A stretch of 64,000 nt of DNA. It comes from Vicugna pacos. Its lineage: Eukaryota; Chordata; Mammalia; Artiodactyla; Camelidae. The position numbers and the translations under genes are program-made. The DNA lies in assembly GCF_048564905.1 (NCBI RefSeq), contig NC_133019.1, positions 11,698,501 through 11,762,500 of the forward strand, written 5' to 3'. The notes beneath the pieces are model-generated. The model saw only the letters and a program-made list of their open reading frames with translations. It did no database searches and had not been told where the DNA came from. Below are positions 52,901 through 63,455 of the stretch, one piece after another (position 1 is the stretch's first letter; each line of letters starts with the position of its first letter).

Positions 52901-55781
52901 CTGATGTCACTCTGCACCTGGCTTTATTTTGCCATGTATCACTACAGTCTTACCTTATCCCTGTTAATGTCTGTCCTCCTCCCTAGAACATAAGTTCCTC
53001 ATTACAGCACCTCTGCTGGCCTCCATCACAGCAGTAGCCCCCCCATCCCCACCCCCGTGCCTAGACTGAGTGCCTGGGGCATAGTAGGTGATTTAGAAAT
53101 ATTTGGTAAATGGGTGAATGAATGATGGATGCCGAGTATTACTGTTTATCCTCTGTAAAGACTATTATTCTTTTGGGATAAGGTTTTGACAGTATTGGCT
53201 GAGAATCTTAGAACTCACACATGGACTAGAGTGAAGGAAAGGAGGTGCCTAGGGTGCAAAATTTAAGGAGGTATTTGCATGCCCCCGAGAGAGGGCACGG
53301 CGTTAAATTTTGTGCCCAAGGCTTTCTGCCCCGTCGTGGGGGTTGCGGGGGGCACTGCAGCTTCGGCTGGAAGAGCTTTGGCTCACTCTCCTCGCCCTAG
53401 ACTCTGCCCTGCTTAGGATGCCAGAGTGGGATGGACCTTTCTCAGCCCCAGCACTCAGGGCTCCTGGCCGGGTGCTCCCCAGGGGATTCCTCAGAAACGT
53501 GCTGTTCCCACCCTGCCGCCCCTGCAGCCTGTAGCAGCTCCTCACTGTGGTGTTTCCAGGCCTGGCGTCTAAAAAAGGGCCTCCTGTCCTTGAAGACCCA
53601 TCAGTTGGTCCCTTCGAATTGTGCTGACTCTTCTGGGGCATCTCCTCTCTCCTGCTGCTCGCCTGTCATCCCTGCCAGAAGCCTGGGGTAGTTAAGGGGC
53701 TGGGCTGGGCGCAGGCTTTACTCTGGCCCTGGAGTATAGAGAGCGAGGCCTTCTGAATCTCCACCTGTCCTCCAGGCTGCCAGTGCCCTGGGGACACTGC
53801 AGCTTCAGCTGGAAGGGCTTTGGCTCAGCAGAGATGGCTGGAGGTGGTGGGGAAGAAGGGAAACTGAGGCCAGCACAGTGCAGGCCCTTGTCCAAGGTCT
53901 TCAGCCAGCAGGTGGCCATGACAGGGTGGGGGCGGGACAGCCAGGTGGAGGGCCTGCACCACTATGGTCCTGGAAAAGACTTGAGGCCATCAGTCCCTGG
54001 CTTGACAGATTATTTGGACTCTCTCCACCCTAGCTTCGCTCTGCCCCCATTTTCCCCAAGGGCCACATCAGGTACCCCTCATGAGCTTTGCCCACCTGAC
54101 CCCTGACTAATTCCAGCCGTAAGAGCCCCAGCCAGCTGCCATGGCTCTGTTCCACTCCCTACCAGGTGCAGAAGGCTTGTCCCCTCCCTGGCCCTGTCAG
54201 CCAGAATCCTCACCAGCTTTGGCTTTGTCCTCAGTGCCACCAGGGTGGAGCATGGAAGTCACAGTACCTACCATCCTCAACGTCCTCAATGGCTCTGATG
54301 CCCGCCTGCCCTGCACCTTCAACTCCTGCTACACAGTGAACCACAAACAGTTCTCCCTGAACTGGACTTACCAGGAGTGTAATAACTGCTCTGAGGAGAT
54401 GGTGAGTCCTGGGAGGAAGCGGGGGTGGGGGAAGAGGTGGGAGCCCTGCTGCAGGAAGCCCACCTTTCCCACCACCTGTCCCTGCGCTGGACCAGGACCC
54501 CGGGGAACCCTGGTGGGCTGTGCTCCAGAGGGACTTGGCAAAAGGTGTGTTGTCACGCCTGGGTGACCCTGGGAGGGTGGCAGAGATCTGGAGGTAACTG
54601 CCTCTCTTCCTCATACAAGGGGGCATGGGAGGAGGGGCATCCTGCTGTCCTTGCAGCTCCTCGCTCATCCAGTACCCCTATCCTGTCCCTCACCCCACTC
54701 AGTTTCTCCAGTTCCGCATGAAGATCATTAACCTGAAGCTGGAGCGTTTCCGAGACCGCGTAGAGTTCTCAGGGAACCCCAGCAAGTATGACGTGTCAGT
54801 CACACTGAGAAACGTGCAGCTGGAGGATGAGGGCACCTACAACTGCTACATCATGAACCCGCCCGATCGCCACCGCGGCCACGGCAAGATCTATCTGAAG
54901 GTCCTCATGGAAGGTGAGGGGCTGCTGGGGGACCCCTGCCTGTTTCCACCCAACTCCTCTCAAGCAGGATTAGCTGGGGCTCCTTGGGAGAGGCTGTGCC
55001 TTCCTGAGGGATATGCTGGGTGGAAAGCACCCATTTTATTTCCTCTGGTCCTCAAGGACCTGGGACTGTCTCAGAGAGTCCTTATGACACTATCCATCAT
55101 TATCTTAATCTTAAGAATCCTAAGAACAGCTTCCATTTATTGGACACTTTCTCTCAGTCATAGGTAGAGCTAAGTTCTCTATATGCATTATCTCATTTTA
55201 TCCTCATAAAACCCTATGAGGGAGGTACTATTATGCCCATTTTACAGATGAGGAAATTGAGGCTTAGAGAGGCTAAGGAAGTTACCTAAGGTCATGCAAT
55301 TGATAAATTGTACAATCAGGACTCAAACTGGGTCTATCTGATGTCAGTGTCTGGCTCTTAGATAACTGCATTATACTGCCCTTCTGGGGCTTTTAGGTGC
55401 CTGGGATTTGGGGGGGGGGTCTTAGAGGTCAAGAGTTGATTTTTGGCTTTGATTAAGTGACTTCCACTGAGGAGAGTAAAGTCAGAGCCACTGCTCGCGT
55501 CCTGGGGGGAGCAGAGGCCTGGGGACAAGGCCCCCTCTGCCAGCCCAGCGCTCAGTGGGTCTGTTTCCCCTCCTTCTCCAGAGCCCCCTGAGCGGGATTC
55601 CACGGTGGCAGTGATCGTGGGTGCCTCCGTCGGGGGCTTTCTGGCCGTGGTCATCTTGGTGCTGATGGTAGTAAAGTGTGTGAGGAGGAAAAAAGAGCAG
55701 AAACTGAGCACGGATGACCTGAAGACGGAGGAGGAGGGCAAGACGGATGGAGAGGGCAACGCGGACGATGGCACCAAGTAA
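46920..55781 (+). CDS. SCN2B: SCN2B, voltage-gated sodium channel beta-2 subunit
   Basis: Coding segments are 46920-46989, 54235-54401, 54703-54913 and 55582-55781. They are GT-AG and in frame, and give 215 residues, the same as human. Order: signal peptide 1-29 (MHKDAWLPRPAFSLTGLSLF start), V-type Ig domain (Cys50-Cys127), transmembrane helix at about 158-180 (VAVIVGASVGGFLAVVILVL), and a short acidic tail ending GNADDGTK. Cys55 is mature Cys26, the residue known to disulfide-link beta-2 to the channel alpha subunit; it is present, as are Cys72/Cys75 and N-glycosylation sequons at 42, 66 and 74. The protein modulates Nav gating and surface expression and acts as a cell-adhesion molecule in neurons and heart. 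Only about ten conservative differences from remembered human sequence are seen. Identity is essentially certain. Confidence 0.97.
48118..48310 (+). repeat. MIR SINE
   Basis: The text 'aaagagcatgagccttggaa', 'tccatccctctgagctccag' and 'agtctggcacataactgggg' is a sense MIR. Confidence 0.8.
48355..48550 (-). repeat. MIR SINE
   Basis: The text 'tcctcatgttacagatgagg', 'cagttaagtaacttgcccag' and 'ttctaaccactgaactctac' is a reverse MIR facing the one before it. Confidence 0.85.
49455..49670 (-). repeat. MIR SINE
   Basis: The text 'aaggtaggtcctactgttgt', 'cattttcaggtgaggaaact' and 'ggttaaccatcttgcctaag' is a reverse MIR. Confidence 0.8.
49745..50115 (-). repeat. L2 LINE fragment
   Basis: The text 'acatgtgcaaaggcacggag', 'agataaggctgggacgtcgg' and 'gatcctgaaagcaacatggg' fits a reverse L2 3' region. 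The long Pro-rich minus-strand reading frame over it is the result of this composition. Confidence 0.6.
50770..50985 (+). repeat. MIR SINE
   Basis: The text 'agcctgggttcaagtttagc', 'gctccatttccttatctgga' and 'cgcctggcacgcagtaagca' is a sense MIR. Confidence 0.8.
52380..52560 (-). repeat. MIR SINE
   Basis: The text 'tgtcataataaccctgagag', 'cccagctaattgaaggcaga' and 'gctgggattgaacccacatc' is a reverse MIR. Confidence 0.75.
52740..53130 (+). repeat. L2 LINE 3' end
   Basis: The text 'atgtctgtcctcctccctag', 'agactgagtgcctggggcat' and 'ttggtaaatgggtgaatgaa' is the sense L2 terminus. Confidence 0.7.
53247..53312. mobile_element. Short palindromic element, copy 2
   Basis: The left arm 'gcctagggtgcaaaatttaa' pairs imperfectly with the right arm 'gttaaattttgtgcccaagg', with a short spacer. 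It has the same ends as the copy at 30921-31049 and lies in SCN2B intron 1. Confidence 0.65.
54235..54401 (+). CDS. SCN2B: SCN2B exon 2 (first half of Ig V domain)
   Basis: The acceptor TTTGTCCTCAG and donor GTGAGT bound 167 nt. The exon encodes VPPGWSMEVTVPTILNVLNG to QECNNCSEEM, including Cys50 and Cys55. Entry is phase 1 and exit phase 0. Confidence 0.95.
54703..54913 (+). CDS. SCN2B: SCN2B exon 3 (second half of Ig V domain)
   Basis: The acceptor CCCCACTCAG and donor GTGAGG bound 211 nt. The exon encodes FLQFRMKIINLKLERFRDR to HGKIYLKVLME with the EDEGTYNC motif. Entry is phase 0 and exit phase 1. Confidence 0.95.
55128..55382 (-). repeat. MIR SINE, near full length
   Basis: The text 'tttattggacactttctctc', 'tgcattatctcattttatcc', 'cattttacagatgaggaaat' and 'ctgcattatactgcccttct' is an unusually complete reverse MIR in SCN2B intron 3. 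Confidence 0.92.
55582..55781 (+). CDS. SCN2B: SCN2B exon 4, coding part (transmembrane and tail)
   Basis: The acceptor TCCTTCTCCAG is followed by EPPERDSTVAVIVGASVGGF, the cytoplasmic VKCVRRKKEQKLSTDDLK, the acidic end and TAA. The coding part is nearly identical to human from memory. Confidence 0.95.
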
Positions 55782-58700
55782 CGGGCGGGCGGGCGGCCAG
55801 CCCGCAGCCCCTCCCTCGTGTCCTGTACTCCCCCCCCACTCCGCCCCGCACACTGTGCCCCCGCCTGCCCTCTCTTGGTGTGTTTCCCTCCAGCCTGGAT
55901 CCCAGGGCTGTCCTGGGGTCTCCTGAACCCCTCCCTTCATATCCCGCACCCTGTACCAAGAATGACCCACCTCTCTTTCATTCGAGAAACCTGCCGGCGT
56001 CTGGGACGTGTGGGCCCTGGGAGGGGGGAGGGAGTGGCGCACTCAAAACTGCCGCCCCCCCACCGAGAGGAGGCGGGAGGCCTGTGTGAGGGTCGCAGAG
56101 AGAAAGGGGAGGGGGAGGCCAGCTGTCCAGCCTGCCCAGTGCCTGGACTGGTCTGGTGGCGGCTTCAGAGGGGACCTCAGGTCGGGCGGCTCTGCTGGGC
56201 GGCCTCTAGGAGGCCTGGGCTGTGGCGTCGCCCCGCTCCCAGCCCTGGGCAGCCCTGTCAGGCTCGGCGTGGCCGTAGGTTCCTGTAACTTGGGTGGGGC
56301 GTGTTGAAGGGACGACCGTGTATTTCCTGGGTGTTGGCGGGAAGCTGGGGCTGGAGGCAGCTAGAGGCAAGCCTTGGCCCCGGGAGCTGCCACCACAGAA
56401 GCCTCCGGTTTTCCGGTGGCTGCTTAACCCCTTCAGGTGTTTGGGAGAAAAGCACCGAAGGGCTGCTGAGCTGCGCCATGGCGGGCCGTGTCTCTCAGGG
56501 TGGTGGTCGCTCTTCACCACAGTTGCCCAGTAATGGGGCGAATTTCAAAATGAGCTGAGGGGTGGAGGGTCTGGGAGGGGTGGAAGGCCGACCGCCTTCT
56601 CCCCCAGGGTGGCCGCCATCTGCCTGGGCCAGGAGCAGCCATGAGGAAGGGGTGGGAGCCACGCTGAGGGGTCGGTGTGCAGAGAGGGGGCCGCCCTTGG
56701 GGCTTTGGTTCAGTCCCCCCCCCCCCCGTTACCCTCAGCAGGGTTTCATCTGGCTTTTGGCCCTGAGGGGAGCCTTGGAGCCTCTGAGGCCCTGTGGCCA
56801 CATCACATCTGAGCCATGCTGCACCCTCCCCAGCCCTGACAACGCTCCCTGTGGGGGACAAAGTAGCGCTGGTGGGGGGCCCACTTCCACTGCCATTTTA
56901 CTCACATGAAGAGGGAATTGCTTAAGCCTCAGGGGTGGGAGGGAGATGGAGAGAAACTGCCTTGGAAGACCCTCAGAGATCGACTAGCCGAGTGGCTCAG
57001 ACTAACAGGTGGGGAAACTGAGGTTCAGACTCACAGTAACTGAGAGTCCTGCGTCTCCTCTGGTTCCTCAGTTTCCAGTTTGAATCACTAGAGCCATAGC
57101 TCTCCCGGTGGGCTGAGAGGGAGGTAGGGGGGCAGGCTCTGTGGACAGGGAGTTGAGGGAAGTGAGGAGAGGGAGGTGGGCCCCTCCAGCCCTGCTCACC
57201 TCCAGGGAACCCAGCCCCTCCAGGCTGTGACAGAGGCAGGGATGGGAGCAGGAGGGCAGGGATGCCGGCAGTGCCCCACCCCGACCCCAGCTGACCCCCT
57301 GCTGCACTTCCTGGCCTTTCCTGGGAGCTCAGAGCTCAGGCCCTGCCTGGGCTGAGGGAGTCTGGGAAGCGGGTGAGGACAGGACTGTGACAGCCCCAGG
57401 GAGCATTCTCTGTCTCTGCCCAGCAGATGGCCCGTTTGGGGAGAGAGCGAGAGCTTATGGAAGACTCGGTTTAATTCACTTCAGTATCCATTGATTGAGC
57501 ATCTCCTCTCTGCCAGGCACTGAGCCAGGTGCCAGGGATGCCCACAAAGCCATAACAGAGTTGGGAACTGCTAGGTCAGCTCTGTGGGGACCAAGATTAA
57601 TTTTTTTTTGGTGCATCTAATTCCACCTCTGCAGCCACTGCTTCCAGGGCTGGAGTTGGAGAAGGAGGAAGAGATTCCAGAATCTGGGCCCTGGGAAGGG
57701 AGGAAAGAAAAGAAGGAGGGAAGATAGTACAGGGAAGAGGGTGACAGGCCAGGCAGAGCGGGCACAGAGTAGGGGATGGGCAACCGACCAGATAGCTCCT
57801 GGATGGGGTGGAAATTCTAACTCATCAGTACTTAACTGCCAATCAACACACTGCCAACGGGGGTGGGCTAAGCCCCCGGGATGCCTGGGGTGGGTGGACA
57901 TTACCCATCCTTGGAACCAGCCAGCTGAGAGGGGAGAGGTGTGTGGTGGGCACCCTCATTCCAGCTGAGACCAAGGGTGGTTGTAATAACACTTCTGCAG
58001 CTTGCAGATTTCACTTTTTGGCAACTTCTTAAGTGCTCTCCTCTTTCCAGGATGAGTGAGGATCTGTGTGGATGCTGGGAACTTTTTTTTTTTTCCAGGA
58101 CTCATAACATTTAGGGGAATTATTTGCAGGAATCCCTAGGTTTATTCTAAGAAATCCTAACTCTAAAGAAGCCCAAGACTTCTGAATTCCTTCCTTTCCC
58201 TGCCCTGACCCAGAGGATCCTAGGGAGAGCAGTTCCTCTCCAGGGGTCTCAGGCGCCTGAGCAGATGGGGATGGGCCGGGAACCGCCTTTGTCCCAGGTG
58301 TCCACCCTCATATGCACTTTCTTCCCAAGCCTCTTAGAGTCTCTTCCTGAGGTCTCACAGAGCTGCCTCCCCCCCCCCACCCACCTCAGGCAATGAGGTT
58401 GGGGAAAAAATGGGGCTTCTGTGAGTAGAGGTGGGAGACCGGTGGGATGTTTTCCCAGCACCCTGCTTCCCAGTGTATACCAGCAAGCTGTTCCTCTTCC
58501 CCGCACGGTGGGGCTCAGGCCCTGCTGGTGGCTGCATGTTCCTGTCACTGCGCTCTGCGGGGTGCAGTCTGCTGGTTTTCCCAACTGCCCCTGCCTCTCC
58601 TGCTCTCTTGGAATTCTGTCCCTTCCTCCTAATTAAAGGGCCACTGGAGAGAGAGATGAGCTGGCCAACCCATGGGATTTAGCTTATAAGAACAAAGCAC

Positions 58701-59460
58701 ACCTTTTTCAGGACTGAAATGCCTTGAGGTGCCTTGGAACTGGCTTTGGAAATAGCTACCCGCCCCCCTAACTATGGATTAATCACAGTTATTCCCGATT
58801 TATAAAAAGGAAAAGCTGATGGGATCCATATTTCTCCCTGTGAGTCTCCTGGGCAAGGTTGGGCTGGTAAGTATTTGCAAGCTCAGGTTAAGCAGATGGA
58901 CAATTGAAAACACTGGCCAGGTCCAAAAGGATAGTCCCAGGCCATAGGAATGGCTTGGTTCAATTGGAACGGGTGATGAATCAAGACATTTTTCTTCCTA
59001 CTTATGTCTTAAGATAGACAGCCTGTGTCTCTTGCTGTGCCTCTTGTTATGTCTTCCTTTATTGAAGCTTACTAATGCATTTGTACATAGTCTATATATA
59101 GATATATTATACATACAAATATAAAACATCTCACTACATCCACTCCAAAAGTTACATTGGCAGAAGGTGGGGGGGACACAATCATTTCTCAACATTTTGC
59201 GTTAATTCACCAAAGGCAAATTATAGAATGTTCTTATTGCTCTTTGTGCACTCGAAGGGGGAAAACACAACCACGTATGCACTTTCTAGGACTCGTGTGC
59301 TGTAAGGTGGTTGGAAGAGAAGGCGGGGAGAGAAACTTAAATGGTCCTCTGTGACCCAACAGCTGTGATATGTCTGCTTTTGGGAGCAGACTGAGTTCCT
59401 TTCGCAGTTTGTCTCATTGCTTGGATTTATTGGCTTCAATAAACAGATCATCTCCCCTGA
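55782..59460 (+). other. SCN2B: SCN2B 3' UTR
   Basis: The GC-rich sequence after the stop codon has no further splice-linked coding sequence. It contains C runs (about 56716, 58370) and ends near the AATAAA at 59438. The length of about 3.7 kb agrees with the long SCN2B 3' UTR remembered for human, but the end is inferred. An earlier weak signal AATTAAAG lies near 58630. Confidence 0.6.
59438..59443 (+). promoter_or_regulatory. SCN2B: Polyadenylation signal AATAAA, probable SCN2B 3' end
   Basis: A canonical hexamer in 'ggcttcaataaacagatc' is followed by a T/G-rich stretch about 30 bases later ('gagtgtggcttttttc'). Confidence 0.55.
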
Positions 59461-60121
59461 ACATCCCTTGAGTGTGGCTTTTTTCAGGGGTGCAGAGTGG
59501 GGCAAGTTGAGGCAGTGCCAGGATTGTGACAGGGACTCCTGATGGTCCTTTCCTGGTGCTCCCATTGACGCTGCCAGATCCCCATCAAGGACGGGGTCAT
59601 TCTACTCCCCTCCTGTGGTCAGATGTTTCTTCTTTTTCCCTCTTTGCCTTCCCAGAATCCTGGGGCCCAGGATCTTGAAAACATCCTGGGGACAGGGTGG
59701 CTAAACACCCACTTCTTGGAGGGCTCTTGGTTATTCCTGGGAGATGCCAACTTTTTGAGCCCCCGAGACTGTTACACTGCTGTTGTCTCTTCTTTCTGTG
59801 GGTGGATGGGTCAGCCTTCCTGCCCCTGTTTCTAAGCTGTATCTGACTAGGCAGACGTCTCTTTAGCCTGCTCTGGACTCAAGAAAGAGATGACAGCTGG
59901 TGCAGAGTCTGCCCTCACGCAACTCCACGGATGAGGGTGTCTGGGGGAAGAGTCAGGTTGCTCACGTCTCCTCTGCAAACTGCTGTATCCTATTTACGTG
60001 CTGCTGAATCAGCCCTGAATTCAGGAATGAAGGCAACCACCTGGCCCAGAGACACATCCAATCTTTTCCCCTTTCGCTTCCTGTTCTTATGTCTCTCTTT
60101 GTATTTCTCTCCCTCCCCCGC

Positions 60122-60123
<2 letters not shown>

Positions 60124-60185
<62 letters not shown>
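60124..60185. repeat. (CT)n(CA)n compound microsatellite
   Basis: About 17 CT units run directly into about 14 CA units. Confidence 0.98.
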
Positions 60186-60191
<6 letters not shown>

Positions 60192-63100
60192 GCCTAGGAG
60201 CCTCACCTAGATAAAAAAAGCCTCAGCTTTCTGAATGGCAAGGAAATACTGAAGTGGTTGCTTTTCTCCTGTTTTCTTTGTCATTTCTGCCCGCTCCTGG
60301 TACCTCAGAGACCTTTGCCAGTGGTTAGTGTTCAGATGCACTTAGAATATTCAGGAGGAGCCGAACATTCGTAGTTCTAATGCCTACAAAGATCACAGCT
60401 GCTTCCCGAGAAAGAAGCCAGGTAGGTTTCAGCATTAAACAGAGGCGGCTGGTATTTGATAGAACCAAAGCTACCTTGGTTTAAAAGGATGCCTGCCCTT
60501 GGAGCCTCTGAGTCCTTCCAAGGTTGGGATGTCAGAGAGGATGCTTCTCTACTTAACAGACAAGGAAATTGAAGCAGGGGACTTGGACTGAGGAGCAGAA
60601 GGCACTGGGGATGCCAGCTAGTTCCTTCCGGGTGGACACAGCCTCTCCCTCGGTCTAGGGCTTTTCTCCCAGAACACTGGGAGGATGCTTTGGAGCTGGG
60701 CGTGGCTTCTGGGAGGGTTGGATCTGGTTCAGGCATCTCCCCTAGACTGATGTTCCTTGGCCCAGCCTGCTGCGGGCCTGGTGGGGTCATTCTGATTGCA
60801 GGATGAGCTGCCTTGTTGGGGAAGGGCTAGCTCCCACCCTGGCACTCAGGATTGCTCACGGGCTTCCCTTGTCCCCCGACTAAGGGGCAGGTGTCTGTAC
60901 AAGAGCATCTCAATTCCCACTGCCCCTTTGCTTCTCCCCAGACCCCCTGTAGGGTTCAGGCTCGGGCACAGCCACTGGCCTGCCCATGGCCTGCTGCCCT
61001 GGAATGCAGGTCTGTATGTGGAGGATTTCAGAGTCCCTAGGACAGGCTTTGATGGCCAAAAGGAGTGGGGTGTGAGAGTAGATTTTTACAACATCAGAGA
61101 CAGGAGGGGTCCCAGAGACTCCTGGACCAAGTCTTCTGACTGTCCTGAATGGGAAACCGGGGACCAGCTCAGGAAAGTGACTTGCTTAGGGTCCCATGAT
61201 GTGTCCAGGACAATCCAGGCTCTCCCAGCAGCTCCGGGTCACCTGTGCTTTCCACAGCCCACACCCAGTGTGGGCCTGGTGCTCGGCACAGCTCCTCACT
61301 GCAGCCCACAGCAGTCCAGGCTCCTGCCTGCCCCTCCCCAGCTGGGCTTGAGCTGAACGAGAAGAGGCCCCCATGCTTCCTGGAAGGGCTCCCTTTTTAA
61401 AGCTGAAGTTCAGAGAGGGAAAGGAGTTTTCCCAAAGTCACACAGTTGGCTAATTACAGAGCCCGGCTTTAGCTCCCATTCCGAGTCCCACCTGCACACC
61501 CCAGTAGAGTGACTTCCCTGTGCTGGTTTGTATACGGTCCCTCTTAGGCCACTTGTCTCTCTCCCGTCTTGCAGGGGTGGGGACTGTATTGAAAACACTT
61601 CAGGCGAGAGGAGGCTGGGACAGTGCCTGGTGGGCTGTGGGCTGGGCATCTGGGTGCACAGGAGCATGGGACCCCCAGGTCTCCTGCCCTCCTCCACTGG
61701 CACTTCAGGGGCTCAGGGGGTCCATACTGGCAGGGCCTTGGCGGCACTGCCCCCACAGACCTCTCACCCCACCAGGTTCTAGTCATCCCTGGCTACCATG
61801 CTGATGTCCAGGGTGCCGACCACCTTTTAGGACAAACTCCGGCCGCCCAGTGGTTGAAAGCTGCAGAGGGTCATGGGAAAGGAAGTTCATCTTAGAACTC
61901 TATCCTGCCATCCTGACTCGGATCATCAATTTGGTCCCAAAACAGATTAGTCTAGCCCAGGACCCCACGCCTCTGCAGGGCTGAGGAGGCCTCAGTGTAG
62001 AAAAGGGAGAAAGACTGGGATGGAGGTGCTGGGAATGGGTGAGTTGGAAGTGGGTAGCCTGGTAAAGCAACTTCTCCTTTTCTCTGGCAAAAATGACCTT
62101 GAGTCCATGAGGTACGAGGGGAGGCAGGCAAAGGGCCACTGGACTCTCAGCTTGGCTACTTGGGAGTCCATGGGAGGGGCTTTGCCTTATAGCCTTGGCA
62201 AAGTCACCTCTGTCCCAGCCACAGCTGCCTCTGCTTCTCAACGGGGATGCTTTCCCTGTAAACAGGTGGCAAGCGGACTAGGAACTGTTTGCCTCAACAG
62301 ATTGAAAGCTCCCCCTGTGGACAAATGGGCAAACGCAGAGGGTGTGTTCTGCCAGGAGGGGAAGTGTGTGTCCCAGCTGATGGCCAGCACAGTGGCTGGG
62401 GCTGTGACCACAGCGGGGAGGAATTAGCCTTGTGTCATTCTGCCTTAGGGCAGAACATTAGGGCTGGCGGGCAGAGACAGATACGAGTCGGAGCCGGGTA
62501 GTGGGTCCAGTTTCTCTGAGGTAGTGAGTTCCTCAATCCGGAAGGTATTCAAGCATAGCTTGGGGGTGTTGTAGGGAAGGTTCCATATATCAGGTCATAC
62601 TTTTAGATGCTAAATTTACTGACATTGTCCCTCTGCAGCCCTCATTTTAGGATTCAAATGATGGAAGTGGGATTAACTCTTGCTTGCCTGAAGATAAATA
62701 TGGCACACAATGGGTAAGCCCCCCATCCCGCCCTCTGCCGTTTTACTCAGTCACGCTCTTCCGCAGGCTGCCTCTGCGCCCTCCTACCCCCTTACTCTAT
62801 CCATCCTTAGAGACTTATCATGGGTGGGGAAGGGGAGGGGGCGAGCCCTATTCACAGTGAGAAGTAAGCTGAGAGAGGAAATTTGGAGCTAGAAACCCTC
62901 GGGAACTTCTTTCCAAAGATCAAGCCAAGTTAACCTGTATCCTTGGCCGTCTGGCTGGGGCCGGCTTCCCCTGTCTTTCAATCAAGACTGTAGGAAAAGG
63001 CGACAGTCCTTTCAGCCTTTCCCTCCCTTCGCCCTCCCAGCTTTGCCGGTCTTCAGCCTCCCCATCCCTTCCCCACGGCAGACTCACGTTGCATGGGCTT

Positions 63101-63221
63101 CTCCACAGGAGCTGATGTTGTTTGTGGAGATGGGTGGGTTCTTTTCCAGCCTGGAAAGGGCTTAAAGGGCTGGGGTGGTGGCGGCGGTGGCAGGATGAGT
63201 GACAGCTGGCTAGACTAACAA

Positions 63222-63455
63222 GGATAATCACCATTTATTGAGTAGCTACTCTACACCTGGCACTGAACTAGGCATTCTATGTATATCAGCTGACGTAACC
63301 CTCAGGCCAACTCCCCAAATATGCATTGTTTTCTCATTTGTACAGACGAGGAGACCGAGGTTCTGCTATACTAAGTATGTGTTCACCCAAGGTGACCCAG
63401 CTAGAAAACAGCGGAGACTTCAAACCCAGGGCAATGTGATGCCAAAGCCATCACA
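63222..63455 (-). repeat. MIR SINE
   Basis: The text 'accatttattgagtagctac', 'acacctggcactgaactagg' and 'gtgacccagctagaaaacag' is a near full-length reverse MIR. Confidence 0.85.

Larger units (their letters stand above)
46990..54234 (+). other. SCN2B: SCN2B intron 1
   Basis: This 7.2-kb intron separates the signal peptide from the Ig domain. It contains many old SINE/LINE pieces (MIRs at 48118-48550, 49455-49670, 50770-50985 and 52380-52560; L2 at 49300-49440, 49745-50115 and 52740-53130) and a palindromic element at 53247-53312. No independent gene is supported. Confidence 0.8.

Noticed and set aside
54625-55167. 180-codon frame starting before SCN2B exon 3 and running into intron 3
   Set aside because: It is simply exon 3 read with flanking intron. 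The strong splice sites at 54703 and 54913 and the remembered human protein define the true exon.
60796-61356. 186-codon plus-strand frame downstream of SCN2B
   Set aside because: No recognisable motif, signal peptide or splice context. Composition is typical of GC-rich intergenic DNA.
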